From NCBI RefSeq assembly GCF_027409185.1, contig NC_084463.1:158511869-158575868 (forward strand): 64,000 nt of DNA, in the 5' to 3' direction. A program made the position numbers and the translations under genes. The DNA is from Cynocephalus volans (taxonomy: Eukaryota > Chordata > Mammalia > Dermoptera > Cynocephalidae). The notes beneath the pieces were generated by a model, which saw only the letters and a list, made by a program, of their open reading frames with translations, did no database searches and was not told the DNA's origin. Below, piece by piece: positions 48,194 to 60,490 of the stretch (positions are counted from its first letter, which is position 1; every line of letters starts with the position of its first letter).

Positions 48194-50689
48194 TGAAGGG
48201 GGAAAAAAAAAAAAAAGGAAACCCCAAAAGAAAGAAAGCTAACCAAGAACAAAAAGTAGAAATTCAATAAGCAAACAAAGATATAAATCTAAATCACTTA
48301 TGGTGACTACAAATTGTTCTGGGCAATTAATAAACACTCCCTGCATTCTTGTTAAGTTTCCAAAAGCTTCAGGGATGATCAACAAATCGCTTGCATTTCC
48401 CCAGGCAGAGTCTCAAAGGATGGAAACAAATGTATAAATTGCTCTCAGTATCTCGTGTTAAAGAGCACATGGGGTAGTCAAGACAGAGGCTTCATTACAG
48501 GTAAAAACAGAATATTTGTGTTTCACGTGATGCCTTATGTTGCCAATACTCAAATATCTAAAGCTCCAGTGGCGTAGGCAAGACAGCCCGTTTATTCCAT
48601 GGCAAAGCCGTGGGAAGATACCAGGATGTCTGATTCACTTCTGTGTGCGATCTAGAACTTTTTAATACCTGAGCATAGTAGGACTGCTCTTGTTTCTATT
48701 TTGATATTCTTCCAAGTCTTTAGTCATTTTAGTAACTCAAGGTTCTTCAAGAACTCTTCTCAAAAATATCATAATAATTAATAAATATTAAAATAAATGA
48801 ATAAATGTGTTTTTTTTTTCTGATGTCTTCATGAGAAAACAAGGGCACAGGGCGGCTCTACATCACACTGAGATTCTGACAGCAAGATTTGGAGGTTAGG
48901 AGTCTTTTAAGTACCCTCCATAGTGATGGTACAGTGAACATCACGTTCAATTTCCAGTGGATTCTGACAGAAAGCAGACAGAACTCTCTGAAAGAGGACA
49001 GCTTTACAGAAATAGAAACCAGGTAATAAACTCAGAAAGTAAACAATGAAAAATTAATTTAATACTTTCCATAGAACTCTAAAACTGGTGGGGAAAAGCT
49101 CTTCTTCCTTCCTTGTCTTATAGGAAAACCAGCACTTACCAATGTAAAATTTTCCTTTAGCCTTTTATCATGGCTACTAAACAAGATTTATATTGTTCTT
49201 ATTCCACCCGTTAAAATATATATATTTTTCCAATTGTGATTCAATGTTTCTGACATAAGAAAGACACACGGATGGCGACAGGGTAGGATATCAGAAGCTC
49301 ACAGCCTTATGAGCAGTGCTTTATGTGAGATAAGCGGGATTTCCTGTAAGTACTTTCACAGCTTTTTTTTTTTAATAGCGGCTTAGTAGGGATATTTATA
49401 TACATTATTTTACACCTCTGTTTTCAACATTATCTAATGTTATAAATCATAGTGTGAATGAGTTATTTTGGCCTCATTTGCAGACAAACTTAAAATGGCA
49501 TCTCAAAAATCCGTATATATGTATGTATAATACACACACACACACACGTATAGTTGTTAGTATATTTTATCTTGTCGGGTTGTTTTTATGTATAGAGCAA
49601 TTTCAAACCCATTTCTTTCTCTAAGGTAATGGATATCTTTATTTGGAAAGAATTTTTGTGAAAATTCATTATAGAAAACCAATTCCAGTGACCTCACTTT
49701 CTCCCAATCTGCTCAGTTTCCTGCATCCTTCCATTACAAAACATATCTGATGTGTTACAAACAATTTAGTATATACGTTAATTATAATGAAAATGCCCAG
49801 GGGGGAGGATATATTTTAGATTTTAGGTAAATTTACATTAAATATTTTTAGTAAGATAGGAGATAATTTATCCAAAACAAAAGCATGTTGACAATCCAAT
49901 TATAGCCATGGAGTTGGGGGAAGTCAGGTACTGGGGTCAGCTACTTGGATAACACATTATTCTATCAAATAGTTACCACAGCCCCTATAAAGAAGTTAAG
50001 TCACACATAAATAATTTATATGTCTTAAATAAAGAATACCCATTTCAGGTGACACATTGTCTTCAATTAAAACAGAACAAAGCAAAATACAACAGAAAGC
50101 TCACCATGAACTTGATATTAAAGAAATAATTCTAGTTACCACAAATACATTAAAACATTTCAATTTATCTAAAGTTTCTTAAGAACACTACAGTGAAGAG
50201 CTAATTTGGTTGATGTGGATACAGAGATTAAGATGATTTGCATAATTTGGCCCAATACTCCTTTGAATATATCACAAATGTAGGTACAGCAGAAACTATA
50301 TCTACATGTGTATATTTCCTGGGATGTTTCCCTGAATAAAAATAAATAATCTCTACTACGATTTGTGAGATTTTTCTTATTTATAATTTTCTGTCCAATA
50401 TCTCTCAAGTGTGGTAATTGTTTCCTCCTATACCACCTGTAGGCATAAGGGATTTCATAGGACTATGTGTTAATGTGAGGGGGGGGTCTAAAGATTTACA
50501 CACATTATTGTAATATGAGTTTAAAAGTGTTATGAAGCAATAAACATATGTATTATATCATCTTATGTGACTGTAATTATGTGAATGCACTTATGTAATT
50601 TTCATTACACAGAAGACAAGCAGAAAACTTGAATAATCATCTATACACCTAACACCTAAAGTTACTACCATATCTTCACTTTTGTTGTT

Positions 50690-50779
50690 TCTCTCTCTCT
50701 CTCTCTCCCTCCCTCCCTCTCTCTCTCTCTCTTACCTACCTATACCTATACCTATACCTGTTTCTATATCTGTACCTAT
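50690..50779. repeat. CT-rich and TACCTA microsatellite
   Basis: (CT)n with CCCT interruptions at 50690-50732, followed by TACC/TATACC repeats. Confidence 0.85.
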
Positions 50780-50784
50780 ATGAT

Positions 50785-50998
50785 CAGGATTTGTTAACCT
50801 TGGCCATATTGAAATTTTTGGCTGAATAAATCTTTGTTGTGGAATGGTTTCCTTAATATAGTAGGGCATTTAGAAGCACCCTTGGACTCTACCAATTAGA
50901 AGCCAGTAGCACCCAGGCTCCAGTTGTGACCCCCAAAATGCCTGCAAACATCTTCAAATGTTTTTTGGAGGACAAGTCTTACACAATTGAAAAACAAC
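50785..50998 (-). mobile_element. MER5A-like hAT-Charlie element
   Basis: Wording in order ('ttaaccttggccatattgaaa', 'ctttgttgtgg', 'agaagccagtagcacccagg', 'ccagttgtgaccccc', 'ttggaggacaag') follows the MER5A consensus as I know it, reversed. A non-autonomous ancient DNA transposon; the terminal CAGTGGTTCTC is eroded. Confidence 0.65.
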
Positions 50999-51227
50999 TG
51001 TATCTCTACCTCTGTCTGTGTTTCTTTGTCTATCACCATCGCTATCTCTGATTTTATCTATTTTTAGGTATGTTTTCTTTGTGGGGGGTTGATTTATTTT
51101 AGGAGACTCTCAATATTTTATTTATTTATACTAGCTCTGTATTCAGAAGCATTACCAGATAATATTACTTGAAAGCTATTGATTATGCTGATGTCTCTAT
51201 CAAGAATAGGGTTTCTGATACACCTGG

Positions 51228-52164
51228 ATGGAAAAACAAGCTAACAGTGGTGAGTGAATTCATTCTGATGGGCGTCACTGATCGCCCTGAGCTGCAGGCT
51301 CCATTATTTGGGCTGTTCCTCATCATCTACATAATATCAGTGATCGGCAACTTGGGCATTATAATCCTCACCAAGGTGGGCTCCAGGCTGAAAACCCCCA
51401 TGAACTACTTTCCCAGGTATCTGGCTGTCTCTGATCTTGGTTATTCAACAACTGTAGGACCCAAAATGTTAGTAAATTTTGTTGTAGATCAGAACACAAT
51501 GTCCTATCATCTCTGTGCCACGCAAGGAGCTTTCTACATCATTTTCATTGTTAGTGAACTTTATATTCTGTCAGCAATGTCCTGCGACTGCTATGTGGCC
51601 ATATATAACCCTCTGCTCTACACAGTCATCATGTCACAGAGAGTATCCCGGGTGCTGGTGGCAATACCCTATCTCTACAGCACATTTCTTTCTATTCTAG
51701 TTACAATAAAGATTTTTACTTCATCCTTTTGTGGGTTCAGTGTCCTTTGTCATTTCTACTGTGACTGTATCCCCTTATTATCTTTGCTCTGCTCTGACAC
51801 CCATGAGCTTGAATTGATAATTCTGGTCTTTTCAGCTTTTAATTCGATTTCATCCCTTTGTATAGTTGTTGCGTCTTACCTGTTCATCCTCATAGTCATT
51901 ATGAGGATGAACTCTGCTGAATCCAGGCAAAAGGCCTCCACCTGTGGATCCCACCTGACTGTGGTCATAGCATTCTATGGGACTTTGATATCCACGTATG
52001 TGCAGCCCAAGTCCAGTCACTCTTCTGACACTGATAAACTGGCTTCCGTATTTTACACCCTGGTTATACCCAAGTTGAATCCTTTGATCTATAGCTTGAG
52101 GAACAAAGATGTAAACTATGCCCTACAAAGAACATGGAAAAAATTATCCAATATTTTGTGTTAA
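51228..52164 (+). pseudogene. OR8K-like olfactory receptor with lost start frame (probable pseudogene)
   Basis: One frame is open from 51169 to the TAA at 52162-52164 and covers a whole OR: LTVVSEFILMGVTDRPELQ, TM1 GNLGIIIL, VGPKMLVNFVVD, TM3 region, IPYLYS, FCGFSVLCHFYCD, VQPKSSHSSDTDK, TM7 [12 protein letters not shown]. The ATG expected at the OR start (51228-51230) is out of frame with the body because of a small indel in the leader. The first in-frame ATG is 51268, which would drop the leader. The G-protein motif D-R-Y reads D-C-Y (MSCDCYVAIYNPLLY). The TM2 edge reads MNYFPRYLA where ORs have MYFFLRHLA, adding a proline. KAFSTC has lost Phe by a 3-base deletion (KASTCGSHL). So the frame is intact but key residues are eroded. 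It could still be a coding gene if translation starts at 51268; I think not. Confidence 0.75.
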
Positions 52165-53360
52165 CATTTATGTACAATGTAATTTTGATAATTTATATTA
52201 TAAACATCAAACTTTACTCTGTCTGCCTTTAGAAAGAATAGCAAGCACAAATAGGTTCTACGTATAATTAGAGATCTCCCTCTACATACCAGTCACAGAT
52301 CTACATGCTGAATACACATTTATGAACATAAGAGCTAAAGGATTTGCCTACCATGATGGAGAGAGATAAATTATAAACATAATAATTAAGGGAATGTTGT
52401 CGTGTAGGTGACTGGTTGAGCTGACTATAGGCCATGAGAGCAGGCAAGGAGAATGTGCATACTGTGTGAGGTGAGGAAGAGCAGTAGTTATACAATGGAG
52501 TGACAGTGATTTTTGTGTTATTCTCAATTATTACAATAAAGTTTCCTGTTTCTATATGTGGTGTTTTTATATATGAATGTGCTTTAGTTTTAGTTTAAGA
52601 TAATAATAATGTGTATTATATATTTTCACATATTTGGACACTAATAAACACACTATAAAAACATTCATGTTAAGAAAATCTCAAAATAGAAATTTGTGCC
52701 AGAAATAACTTTCTCCACATCACCAAATCAGGTCCAACTGGCTTAATTGGGAAACTCTAAAATTTTTTTACAGAAATAGAAGTAATCAATTTTCTATATA
52801 TTCTTCTAAGAAACTGAAGAAGAACTATATTTCCCAATTTTGTGAGCAGAGTTTTTCCTTGGATCGAAAGCGGATGTATGAGCAGAAAAACTTTACTTCC
52901 ATTCTCTTAGAGTCCTAGCTGGCTCTGAGAATTAAATTGACATGACATAGATTAACAGGAGAAAAGCACAATACACGTTTTACATGGCACCGGAGCCCTC
53001 ACAAAGAAGTAGTTAGAGTCAGTTACTCTTATACTGGATTGGGCAAATAATAGTTGTGAAGAACCAACGAAATTATGTGAAGAGGCTTAAAAGATAAAGA
53101 CTTATCTTTAATAAGGCCTGAACAAAATTCTCTCTTTTTTGATTTCTCATCTTTGAGGATAATGATGTTGCATCTTCCTAGGATAGGAAGGGCATCTCTG
53201 CCATGGGTATTTTGTCTTCTGCTTTTATTGAGGAGCAAGAAGGTCAAAGTGATCTTTTTTGCCCCTGCTGTTTTTCAAGTGCCTTTTACTTAATTAGTTA
53301 ATATGCCAGAATAGCATATTTTATCCCCTTCTCCGACAAAGAAAATGGTGAAGCAATAAG
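52165..53360. other. Intergenic, no gene; possible old repeat at 52.9-53.3 kb
   Basis: No coding signal. The piece 52940-53290 looks like a dispersed repeat that I cannot name. Confidence 0.35.
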
Positions 53361-53525
53361 AGCCATGAGCACATACTCCAAAATTCTAAATAAAATGTCC
53401 TACAAATGAGTATACTAAAATGTAAAAGCAGTAACAAATCATATTAGGTATTTCCTAGAAATGTATGGCAAGGTTAACATTCAAAAATCAGTGAATGTCA
53501 CTTACCATATTAAGAAACTCAAAAG

Positions 53526-53528
<3 letters not shown>

Positions 53529-53597
<69 letters not shown>
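53529..53597. repeat. (AT)34 microsatellite
   Basis: About 69 bases of perfect AT dinucleotide inside an L1 remnant; able to form a hairpin or cruciform. Confidence 0.97.
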
Positions 53598-53598
<1 letters not shown>

Positions 53599-54690
53599 CA
53601 TCTCAATAGATGCAGAAAAAACATTTTAAAAGTTTTGGTATTCATTAGTGATAATAACTTTGACTAAACTAGTAATAGAATGGAACATCATAAAACTGAT
53701 AAGGATATTGATTTAAAAAAAACCCTACAGCTAATATCACACACAATATTAAAAGATTGAAGAAAGTTCCACTAAGATCAGATATAAGAAAAGAAGATCT
53801 TTACTTTCCAATTCTGGTGAGGAAATAAAAAGTAATAAAAAGCATTCAGATTGAGAAGGAGGAAGTAAAAACATTCTTATTAGTAGATAACAAGATTGTG
53901 CATTCAGAATATCTAAAGGAATCTATAAAAATTAATATAAATAAGAATTTAGCATGGTTTTAGGATTAAAGACAGATATACAAAATAATTTATATCTCTT
54001 CATACCTCCAATGAATATATTAGAAATGGTAATTTTAAATGTATAATAAAAGCATCAAAACTAAAAATTATTTAAAGGTAGATATGAAAGAAAAATATGC
54101 AGAGGTCCTGTACATTAAAAATTAGAATACATTGTTGAAAGAAACGTAAGAAAGCTAAACAAATGTAAGATATACCATGTTTATTTGCTAGAATATTCGA
54201 TATTGTTAAGACATCAAATTTCTTCAAATATGTCAATGTAAGATCAGAAAATGCAAGCAGGTATTTTTTGTTTTTTGGTAGAATTTGTCAAGATGAAACT
54301 TAATTAATAAGGAAATGCAAAAGACACAGAATAGCTGATCAAAAGAAGAAGAAAACTGCACAACAAACACTAAGACTAATACTAACTGAATTTGATCCTA
54401 TTACAAAGCAATAGTTATGAAGACTGTGTAATGGCATAAACATTGTACTGTCAGTACAGAAATAGAGCCACACATTCATTAACAACTAATTTTCCACAAA
54501 GGACAAGTCACAATGGTAAATAGGGTAGTAAAGATAGACTTTTCAACAAATGGTGCTGGAATAACTAAAAATAGATATGAAATGTAGTTTACCTCTTGTT
54601 GTGGAGAGAAAATTATGTTAAATGAAACAAGCCAGGCACAGAAAGAGAAATAGTATGTGTTCTCACTCATAAGTGAGGGGAAGAAAAAAA

Positions 54691-54760
54691 GGAAGGAAGG
54701 AAGAAAGGAAGGAAGGAAAGAAGGAAGGAAGGAAGGAAAGAAGGAAGGAAGGAAGGAAGG
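54691..54760. repeat. (GGAA)n microsatellite
   Basis: GGAA tetranucleotides with occasional AGAAA interruptions. On the minus strand they give a spurious Ser-Phe-Leu-Pro repeat frame. Confidence 0.95.
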
Positions 54761-55116
54761 ATCACAATAATGCATTGAACTTTCAGTAGGAGAGAACAGA
54801 ACTGTGATTACTAGATGTGGGAAAGAGGAAGGGGAGCTGGCAAGAAATTGGTTAATAGGAAAAAGGAATGGTTATGTTTTGTAACAATGAATATGCTGAT
54901 TATCCTGATTTTATCACCACACACTGTACACAGGTATTGATATTCAATTCTGTGCTCCAAAACATGTTTAATCAATTATTTTTCAATTAAAAAATAGATA
55001 AATAAAAATAAAATAAGATTTAAGAAAAAGAAAACTTTTGCATTTTATAAACATCTCTTGATGGAGTTTAATTCTTTGGCTATCCCAACCAATATTTATA
55101 CTTAGAGGTTATTTTT

Positions 55117-55204
55117 GGGGGGCCGGCCTCGTGGCTCACTCGGTGCGGGCGACACCAAGCCCAGGGTTGCGATCCCCTTACCAGTTACATAAAAAAAAAA
55201 AAAA
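55117..55204 (+). mobile_element. tRNA-derived SINE (tRNA-Ile-like), short monomer
   Basis: GGCCGGCCTCGTGGCTCACT and a B-box-like GGGTTGCGATCCC are followed by an A-tail. GTTATTTTT flanks it at 55108-55116 and 55205-55213. The order matches SINEs built on tRNA-Ile. It is not a functional tRNA gene: the cloverleaf arms are incomplete. Confidence 0.8.
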
Positions 55205-55318
55205 GTTATTTTTTTTTAGGTAACTGGCTCAGAAATATTAAAAATTGCTGAATTTTTTTGAGGTTCTATTTTTTACAAATTCATTAAATTTTCACATTAT
55301 TTTCGAGCCATAAAGATT

Positions 55319-55409
55319 TTTTTTTTCACAGGTGCTGGTACAGGGATCCAAACAATTGACCTTGGAGTTACCGACACTGCACTCTAACCATCTCAGCTAA
55401 CCAGCCTCT
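55319..55409 (-). mobile_element. tRNA-Ile-derived SINE, minus strand
   Basis: On minus the sequence begins GGCTGGTTAGCTGAGATGGT, then CTCCAAGGTCAATTG and a B box GTTTGGATCC, and ends in an A-tail. It follows tRNA-Ile closely (acceptor-D arm region), with diverged anticodon loop. This copy is the clearest evidence for the tRNA-Ile origin of the family. Confidence 0.78.
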
Positions 55410-55519
55410 AGCAATAAAAAATTAAGACCCACTGACTAGTCATGGATTCTGCCTTTTACTGAGTGGATTATACACATATTAAACTTTTGATTTCAGATCT
55501 AGTAATAATCAGATAAACT

Positions 55520-55845
55520 GACTTCTTTCTGTTGCTGATTTTATTTTTATAGCAGTTTTATTGAGATTCAGTTCAATGGTATTAGTATATTCACAGAGCT
55601 GTGCAACTATCACTGTAATCAATATTGGAGCATTTCCATTACTCCATAAAAACAACCTTGGGCCCATCAACAGTAGTGTTCTCATCTCCCTTAAACACCC
55701 ACCCCTTAATCCCTATGCAACTAACATTCTATTTGTTTCTCTATGGATTTGCCCACCCTGTGCATTTCAAATAAATGTAATCATAAAATATATGGTCCTT
55801 TGTGTCTGGCTTCTATCACTTAGCAGAAACCTGGACAAATTAGCA
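55520..55845 (-). mobile_element. Old LINE-1 (L1M-like) 3' fragment, minus strand
   Basis: Plus-strand wording 'agcagttttattgagattca', 'ctgtgcaactatcactgtaa' and 'tgtgtctggcttctatcact' is the antisense of common old L1 3' sequence. No TSD seen. Confidence 0.65.
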
Positions 55846-56576
55846 TTATGTTATAAGACACTGGATTGTATTTAATTTTTTTGTTTTAACTGACTTTCTC
55901 TGACAGTGTTCTGGCAGGGAAGGAGAGAACTGCTAGGTGAAAGTGGAAGTCTGGATTCTCCACCTGGTGTCCATTTATACTGGGGAATTAGTTCTTTTAC
56001 AGCTGAACATGTATGAGAATTGCAGCACCCCAGACGGTCTCCACTAACACTGGAGAGCACTGGTCTCAGGAGCACTGGGCAGTGCCCTTGTCTGACACCA
56101 CTCCGGCAGAGAGGGAGAGATGCATCATTATTGTCTGTGGAGAAACATCCAGGCTCTATATCTGGTTTTTATTGAAACCCTGTGTTTAAGAGGCAGGGGT
56201 CATTACCATAAAGCAAAGATGAAACTCCTGTCTTCCTACTTGGCTTTTTCTGACATGATTTCTGAAGGGGTTTTAGGAACCCTCATTCCAGTCATTTGAA
56301 GGTGGAAGTCTAAACTCTCTCCTTGGCTTTTGCTTGTGTGGTTTGGGGTGGAGACACATTTTTTTCTGTGGTGTTTGGCTATAGTAGAGGAGTTATTGTC
56401 TAAAAATAATTTGACTTGTGAGGTTGCCCTTTTCCTGTTCTTTTATCCTAAGAGGACTGGATTCTTTTGCTGATTTTGTATGTGCACGCATGTAAGTGTG
56501 TGTTTGTGTGTGTGTGCACACACACACCTGTTGCCAGTTCTAGATCTCTGGTTTCTTCATCTTCAGGGCTGAGATA
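55846..56576. other. Intergenic, nothing recognised
   Basis: No gene. The open frames lack motifs. Composition is slightly richer in GC near 55900-56350, possibly a diverged repeat. Confidence 0.35.

Positions 56577-56642
<66 letters not shown>
56577..56642. repeat. (TC)n(AC)n compound microsatellite
   Basis: About 25 bases of TC followed by about 40 bases of AC. Confidence 0.95.
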
Positions 56643-56644
<2 letters not shown>

Positions 56645-56699
56645 GACACACAGTGTCTCACTGCTGTTACTGTGTTGTTCCTTGAATTTTACAGTCTTA

Positions 56700-57200
56700 G
56701 CTGATCGACCTTCTTTTTTTCACCCTTGATTATGATTTGCCTTGGAGAATATCTCTTTGGGTTGAATTTTATTAGTGATCTCTGACTTTCCTGTATGTGA
56801 ATGCTGTTGTCTTTCTCCACACTTGGGAAACTTTTAGCCATTATTTTTTTAGGTATATTTTAAGGGCCTTTTTCTAGCTCATCTCCTTTAAGAACACCTT
56901 TTATGTGTACATTAGTCCACTTGGTGATGACCAATAATTTAGGTAGGCCTTCTTTATCCTCTGTCTAACCAAGTCTGCTGTTAAATCTTTTTATTGAGTT
57001 TTTTAGTTCAGAAGTTCTGAAATGATCTTTTCTCCTACCGCTCACAGGTTTACTTGCTTCTGTGGGCCCAGGGAATTTCTCTGCCTTTGTCCCAACTTCC
57101 GATGAATTACATGTGGCAATTTTGTCTTTGAGTCATCGACAGCTGTATTCTTGTGTGTGGAGGTGATGCTGAGCAGAATGTATTTCACCATCCTGCTGAT
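56700..57200 (-). mobile_element. Probable LINE-derived sequence, minus strand
   Basis: Wording such as 'aatatctctttgggttgaat' and 'gggaaacttttagccattat' resembles the dispersed L1-associated sequence seen in mammals. Tentative. Confidence 0.4.
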
Positions 57201-59170
57201 GTCAGAAACCACATTCTAAATTAAAAGCATGATACCATTTACATTAACCCCCAGAAAAGAAAAAATACTTAGGTTTAAATCTAATAAAATGTGTACAAGA
57301 TACATATGAGAAATGCCACAAAACTCTGACAAAAGATATGGAAGAAGAACTAAATAAATAGAGAGTTATTTCAAGTTCAGGAAAAGAAACACTCAATTTT
57401 GTCCAGGTGTCTTTTCAAAGTATGCAGTTATCTCCAAATTGATCTCTAGAGTTACTGCAATTCCAACTGTAACTCCAGCAAGATATGTTGTGGATGCTGG
57501 CAAACTCATTCTAAAGTTTATATGGAGAGGAAAGAGACCCAAAGTAACCCACATAGCATTGGAGGAAAGGAACAAAGTTTGAAGACTGACATTATCCAAA
57601 TTCAAGACTTACTGTGAAGCTACAGTAACCAAGACAGAGTGGTACTGGCAAAAGAACAGACAAACATAGCAGTGTAACAGAATAGAAAGCCCAGAAATCA
57701 ATCCAAATAAATACTGTCAACTGGTTCTTGACAAAGGAGCAAAGGAAATACGATGGAGCAATGATCGTGTTTTCAATAAATGGTGCCAGAACAGCTGGAC
57801 ATTCACAGGCAAAAAGTAAATCTAGACACACACCTTACACACTTCACAAAAATTATCTTAAAGTGGATCATAACCCTAAATAAACTGCAAAACTGTAAAA
57901 CTAGAAGATAATATAGGAGAAAGCCTAGATAACCTTGGGTATGCCAATGATTTTTAAGTTATAACACCAAAGGTATAAACCATGAAAGAAAAAGAAAAAA
58001 AAAGCAGTAGAAAAGTATCAAAAAATCTCCAACCTGGCTCTTAAAGCAGATTATTTAAACTGACAAATGTAAGCCAAACTGACCAACAAATAAAAAGACA
58101 CAGTTTTGTTATGAATATGAGGTATGGAAACAGACACTTCACTAGACTCTGTAAATATTAAACTATAATGTAAGACTATTACAAATAAACTTTTGCCCAC
58201 ACATTTGAGACCATAGGTAAAATGGGGAGATTTTTTGTAAGACACAAACTACAAAACATTCTAATTTGCAGTGGTGAAACTTAAAGGTTATTCATATAGC
58301 AAGAGAAGTGAATTCATAAGAGAAAACTTTCCACAGGAAACTCCAGATGTAGATGGTGTCAGTGGAAAATTCTACCAGTTTTAATGAAAAAATAAGTTTA
58401 CACTGTCTTTTCCAGAATGTAGAAGAAATAGCGCTTCCCAACTTAATCAGAAAGGTCGGTATTATCCAGATACCAAAAGCAGATAAACAATAATAATAAT
58501 AATAATAATAATTACTTACAGACTGATATTTCTCATGATTACGGATGCAAAAATTCTCAATAAAATATTAGCAAAATTGATTCAACATATATAAAAAGGA
58601 TAAAACATTATGCTGAAATGAAATTTACTTTGCAAATGCAAGCTTAGTTCAGCATTCAAAAATCAATGTAACACATTATATCAAAAGAATAAAGAGGAAA
58701 AAATAGATGAATTTCTAAACTGATGTAGAAAAAGCACTTGATGAAATTCAATATTCATTTATAGTGGAAAATAAAAATTAACTCTCAGGATTCTAGAACA
58801 AGAAAAAAACTTCCTAAGAAATGGTAAAGGACATTTTCAATAAAACCTACAGTGAATATCATACCTAATCAGGAAACGATAAATGTAGGTATTCCTCCCA
58901 ATATCTGAAAAAAGGCAAGGATGTTTGTCCTCACCACACCTAGTTCACCCAATAATGGAAACCCCATCCTGTGCAGTGAGAAAGGAAAATAAAGACAGAT
59001 TTCAAACAAACAGGTACGATTGTTTCCATTTTCAGATAACACGATTGTTTATGCTGACAAAGGATCTAGCAAAAGTTATTAGAACTAAGTGAATACAAGC
59101 AATGACTCAGTAGGCAAGATCAACATCCAGGATACCATTGTATTTCTGGTCTAAGCAATAAACATTGAAA
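57201..59170 (+). mobile_element. Plus-strand LINE-1 ORF2 remnants
   Basis: Two consecutive diverged ORF2 stretches. 57210-58050 has the wording of the region after the reverse transcriptase ('tggtactggcaaaagaacag', 'tcaataaatggtgccagaac'). 58070-59170 has reverse transcriptase-region wording ('gatgaaattcaatattcatt') and a (TAA)n tract at 58487-58511. The order suggests two separate copies or a rearrangement. Frames are broken. Confidence 0.7.
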
Positions 59171-60490
59171 ATTTGCTTGTTTGTTTGTTTTTATTTCTGT
59201 AATTTCCATGTATTTATTTAATTATGTATTTATATATTTTTAAAATTTTAATTGTCTATATACATTCATGGGGCACAGAGCTCACCATCAGCACCTGTGC
59301 TCAAGACGTGGTGAGTACATCAATATGACCAGCGTTCCCAACCCCTCAAATTGCAATCATTTCCCAGTGTCCCCCACCCAACCTCTCCCCCAAGTATCAT
59401 TCTCCTTCCCCCGCAACCCCAGCAACCCTAGGTCTCTTCTCTCCTTCTGAAAGTCCAACACAACATGGTGGTCTTTTCTTTACTTCCTTCTTTCTCTCTT
59501 AGCTCCCACTTACAATTGAAGAAATGCAGTATTTTCCCCTCTGTTCCTGGCTTATTTCACTTAACATAATTTCTCCAAGCTCATACATGTTGCTGCAAAT
59601 GGCAGAATATCATTATTTTTTATGGGTGAGTAGTATTACATTGTGTGTATGTACCACATTTTTCTTATGCAGTCATTGTCAATGGACATCTAGGTTGGTT
59701 CCATATCTTGGCTATTGTAAATAGAGCTGTGATGAATATGGGAGTACATCAATCCCTTCGTATATCTTCCTTTGAAAAATGTCTCTTCGGCTCCTTTGTT
59801 CATTTTTTAATTGGATTATTTGTTTTTTACTGGGTAGTTGCGTGAGTCCCTTGTGTATTCTGCATATTAATCCTATGTCAGATACATAATTTGCAAATAT
59901 TTTCTCCCATTCTGTAGGTTGTCTTTTTCATTCTGTTGATTGTTTCCTTGCTGTACAGAAGCTTTTTAGTTTGTTGTAATCCTGTTTATTTTCTTTTGTT
60001 GCTTGTGCTTTTGATGTCTTATTCATGAAGTCTTTGCCCAGTCCTACTTCCTGAAGTGCCCCCCCCACTCTGTTTTCCTTTGGTGGTTTTATAGTTTTAG
60101 ATCTTATTAGATCTTTTAGATCTAAGTCTTTAATCCATTTTGAGTTGATTTTGATATGTGGTGAGTGGTGTAGGTCTAATTTCCTTCTTCTGCAAATGGA
60201 TGTCCAATTTTCCCAGCACCATTTATTGAAGAGGCAGTCTTTTCCCTAATGCCTGTTCATGTTGCCTTTGTCAAAGATCAGTTGGTTGAAAGCATGTGGG
60301 TTGACTTCTGGGTTCTCTATTCTGTTCCATTGGTATCAGTGTTTATTTTTATGACAGCAGCATGCTGTTTTGGTTACTATAGCTTTGCAGTATAATTTGA
60401 AGTCAGGAAGTGTTATGCCTCCAGCTTTTATTTATTTGTTTATTTATTTTTGCTCAGGATTGCTTTGACTATTCAGAATCTTTTGCAATT
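59171..60490 (-). mobile_element. LINE-1 3' portion, minus strand
   Basis: T-rich start at about 59170-59250 (antisense tail), 3' UTR wording with 'gtgtcccccacccaacctct', then the antisense ORF2 end ('ggctattgtaaatagagctg', 'ttgaagaggcagtcttttcc', 'gtataatttgaagtcaggaa'). Younger-looking than the surrounding plus copies, but without an intact frame. Confidence 0.75.

Larger units (their letters stand above)
48300..52164 (+). repeat. OR tandem duplication, unit 2
   Basis: Partner of 41670-45755, offset by about 6.4-6.6 kb. It lacks the 446-bp block found before the first OR and instead carries a CT/CCTATA repeat and a MER5A-like element upstream of its OR. Confidence 0.85.
53361..55035 (+). 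mobile_element. Old plus-strand LINE-1 remnant with two microsatellites
   Basis: Diverged L1 ORF2 wording ('atctcaatagatgcagaaaa', then 'cattcttattagtagataac'), followed by a 3' UTR ('atgattatcctgattttatc'-like) and an A-rich end at about 54985-55035. No open frames. Confidence 0.55.

Noticed and set aside
54479-54775. 98-codon minus frame rich in Ser-Phe-Leu-Pro
   Set aside because: Produced by the (GGAA)n microsatellite.
55319-55409. A functional tRNA-Ile gene
   Set aside because: The anticodon arm and acceptor pairing are eroded and an A-tail follows; it is a SINE.
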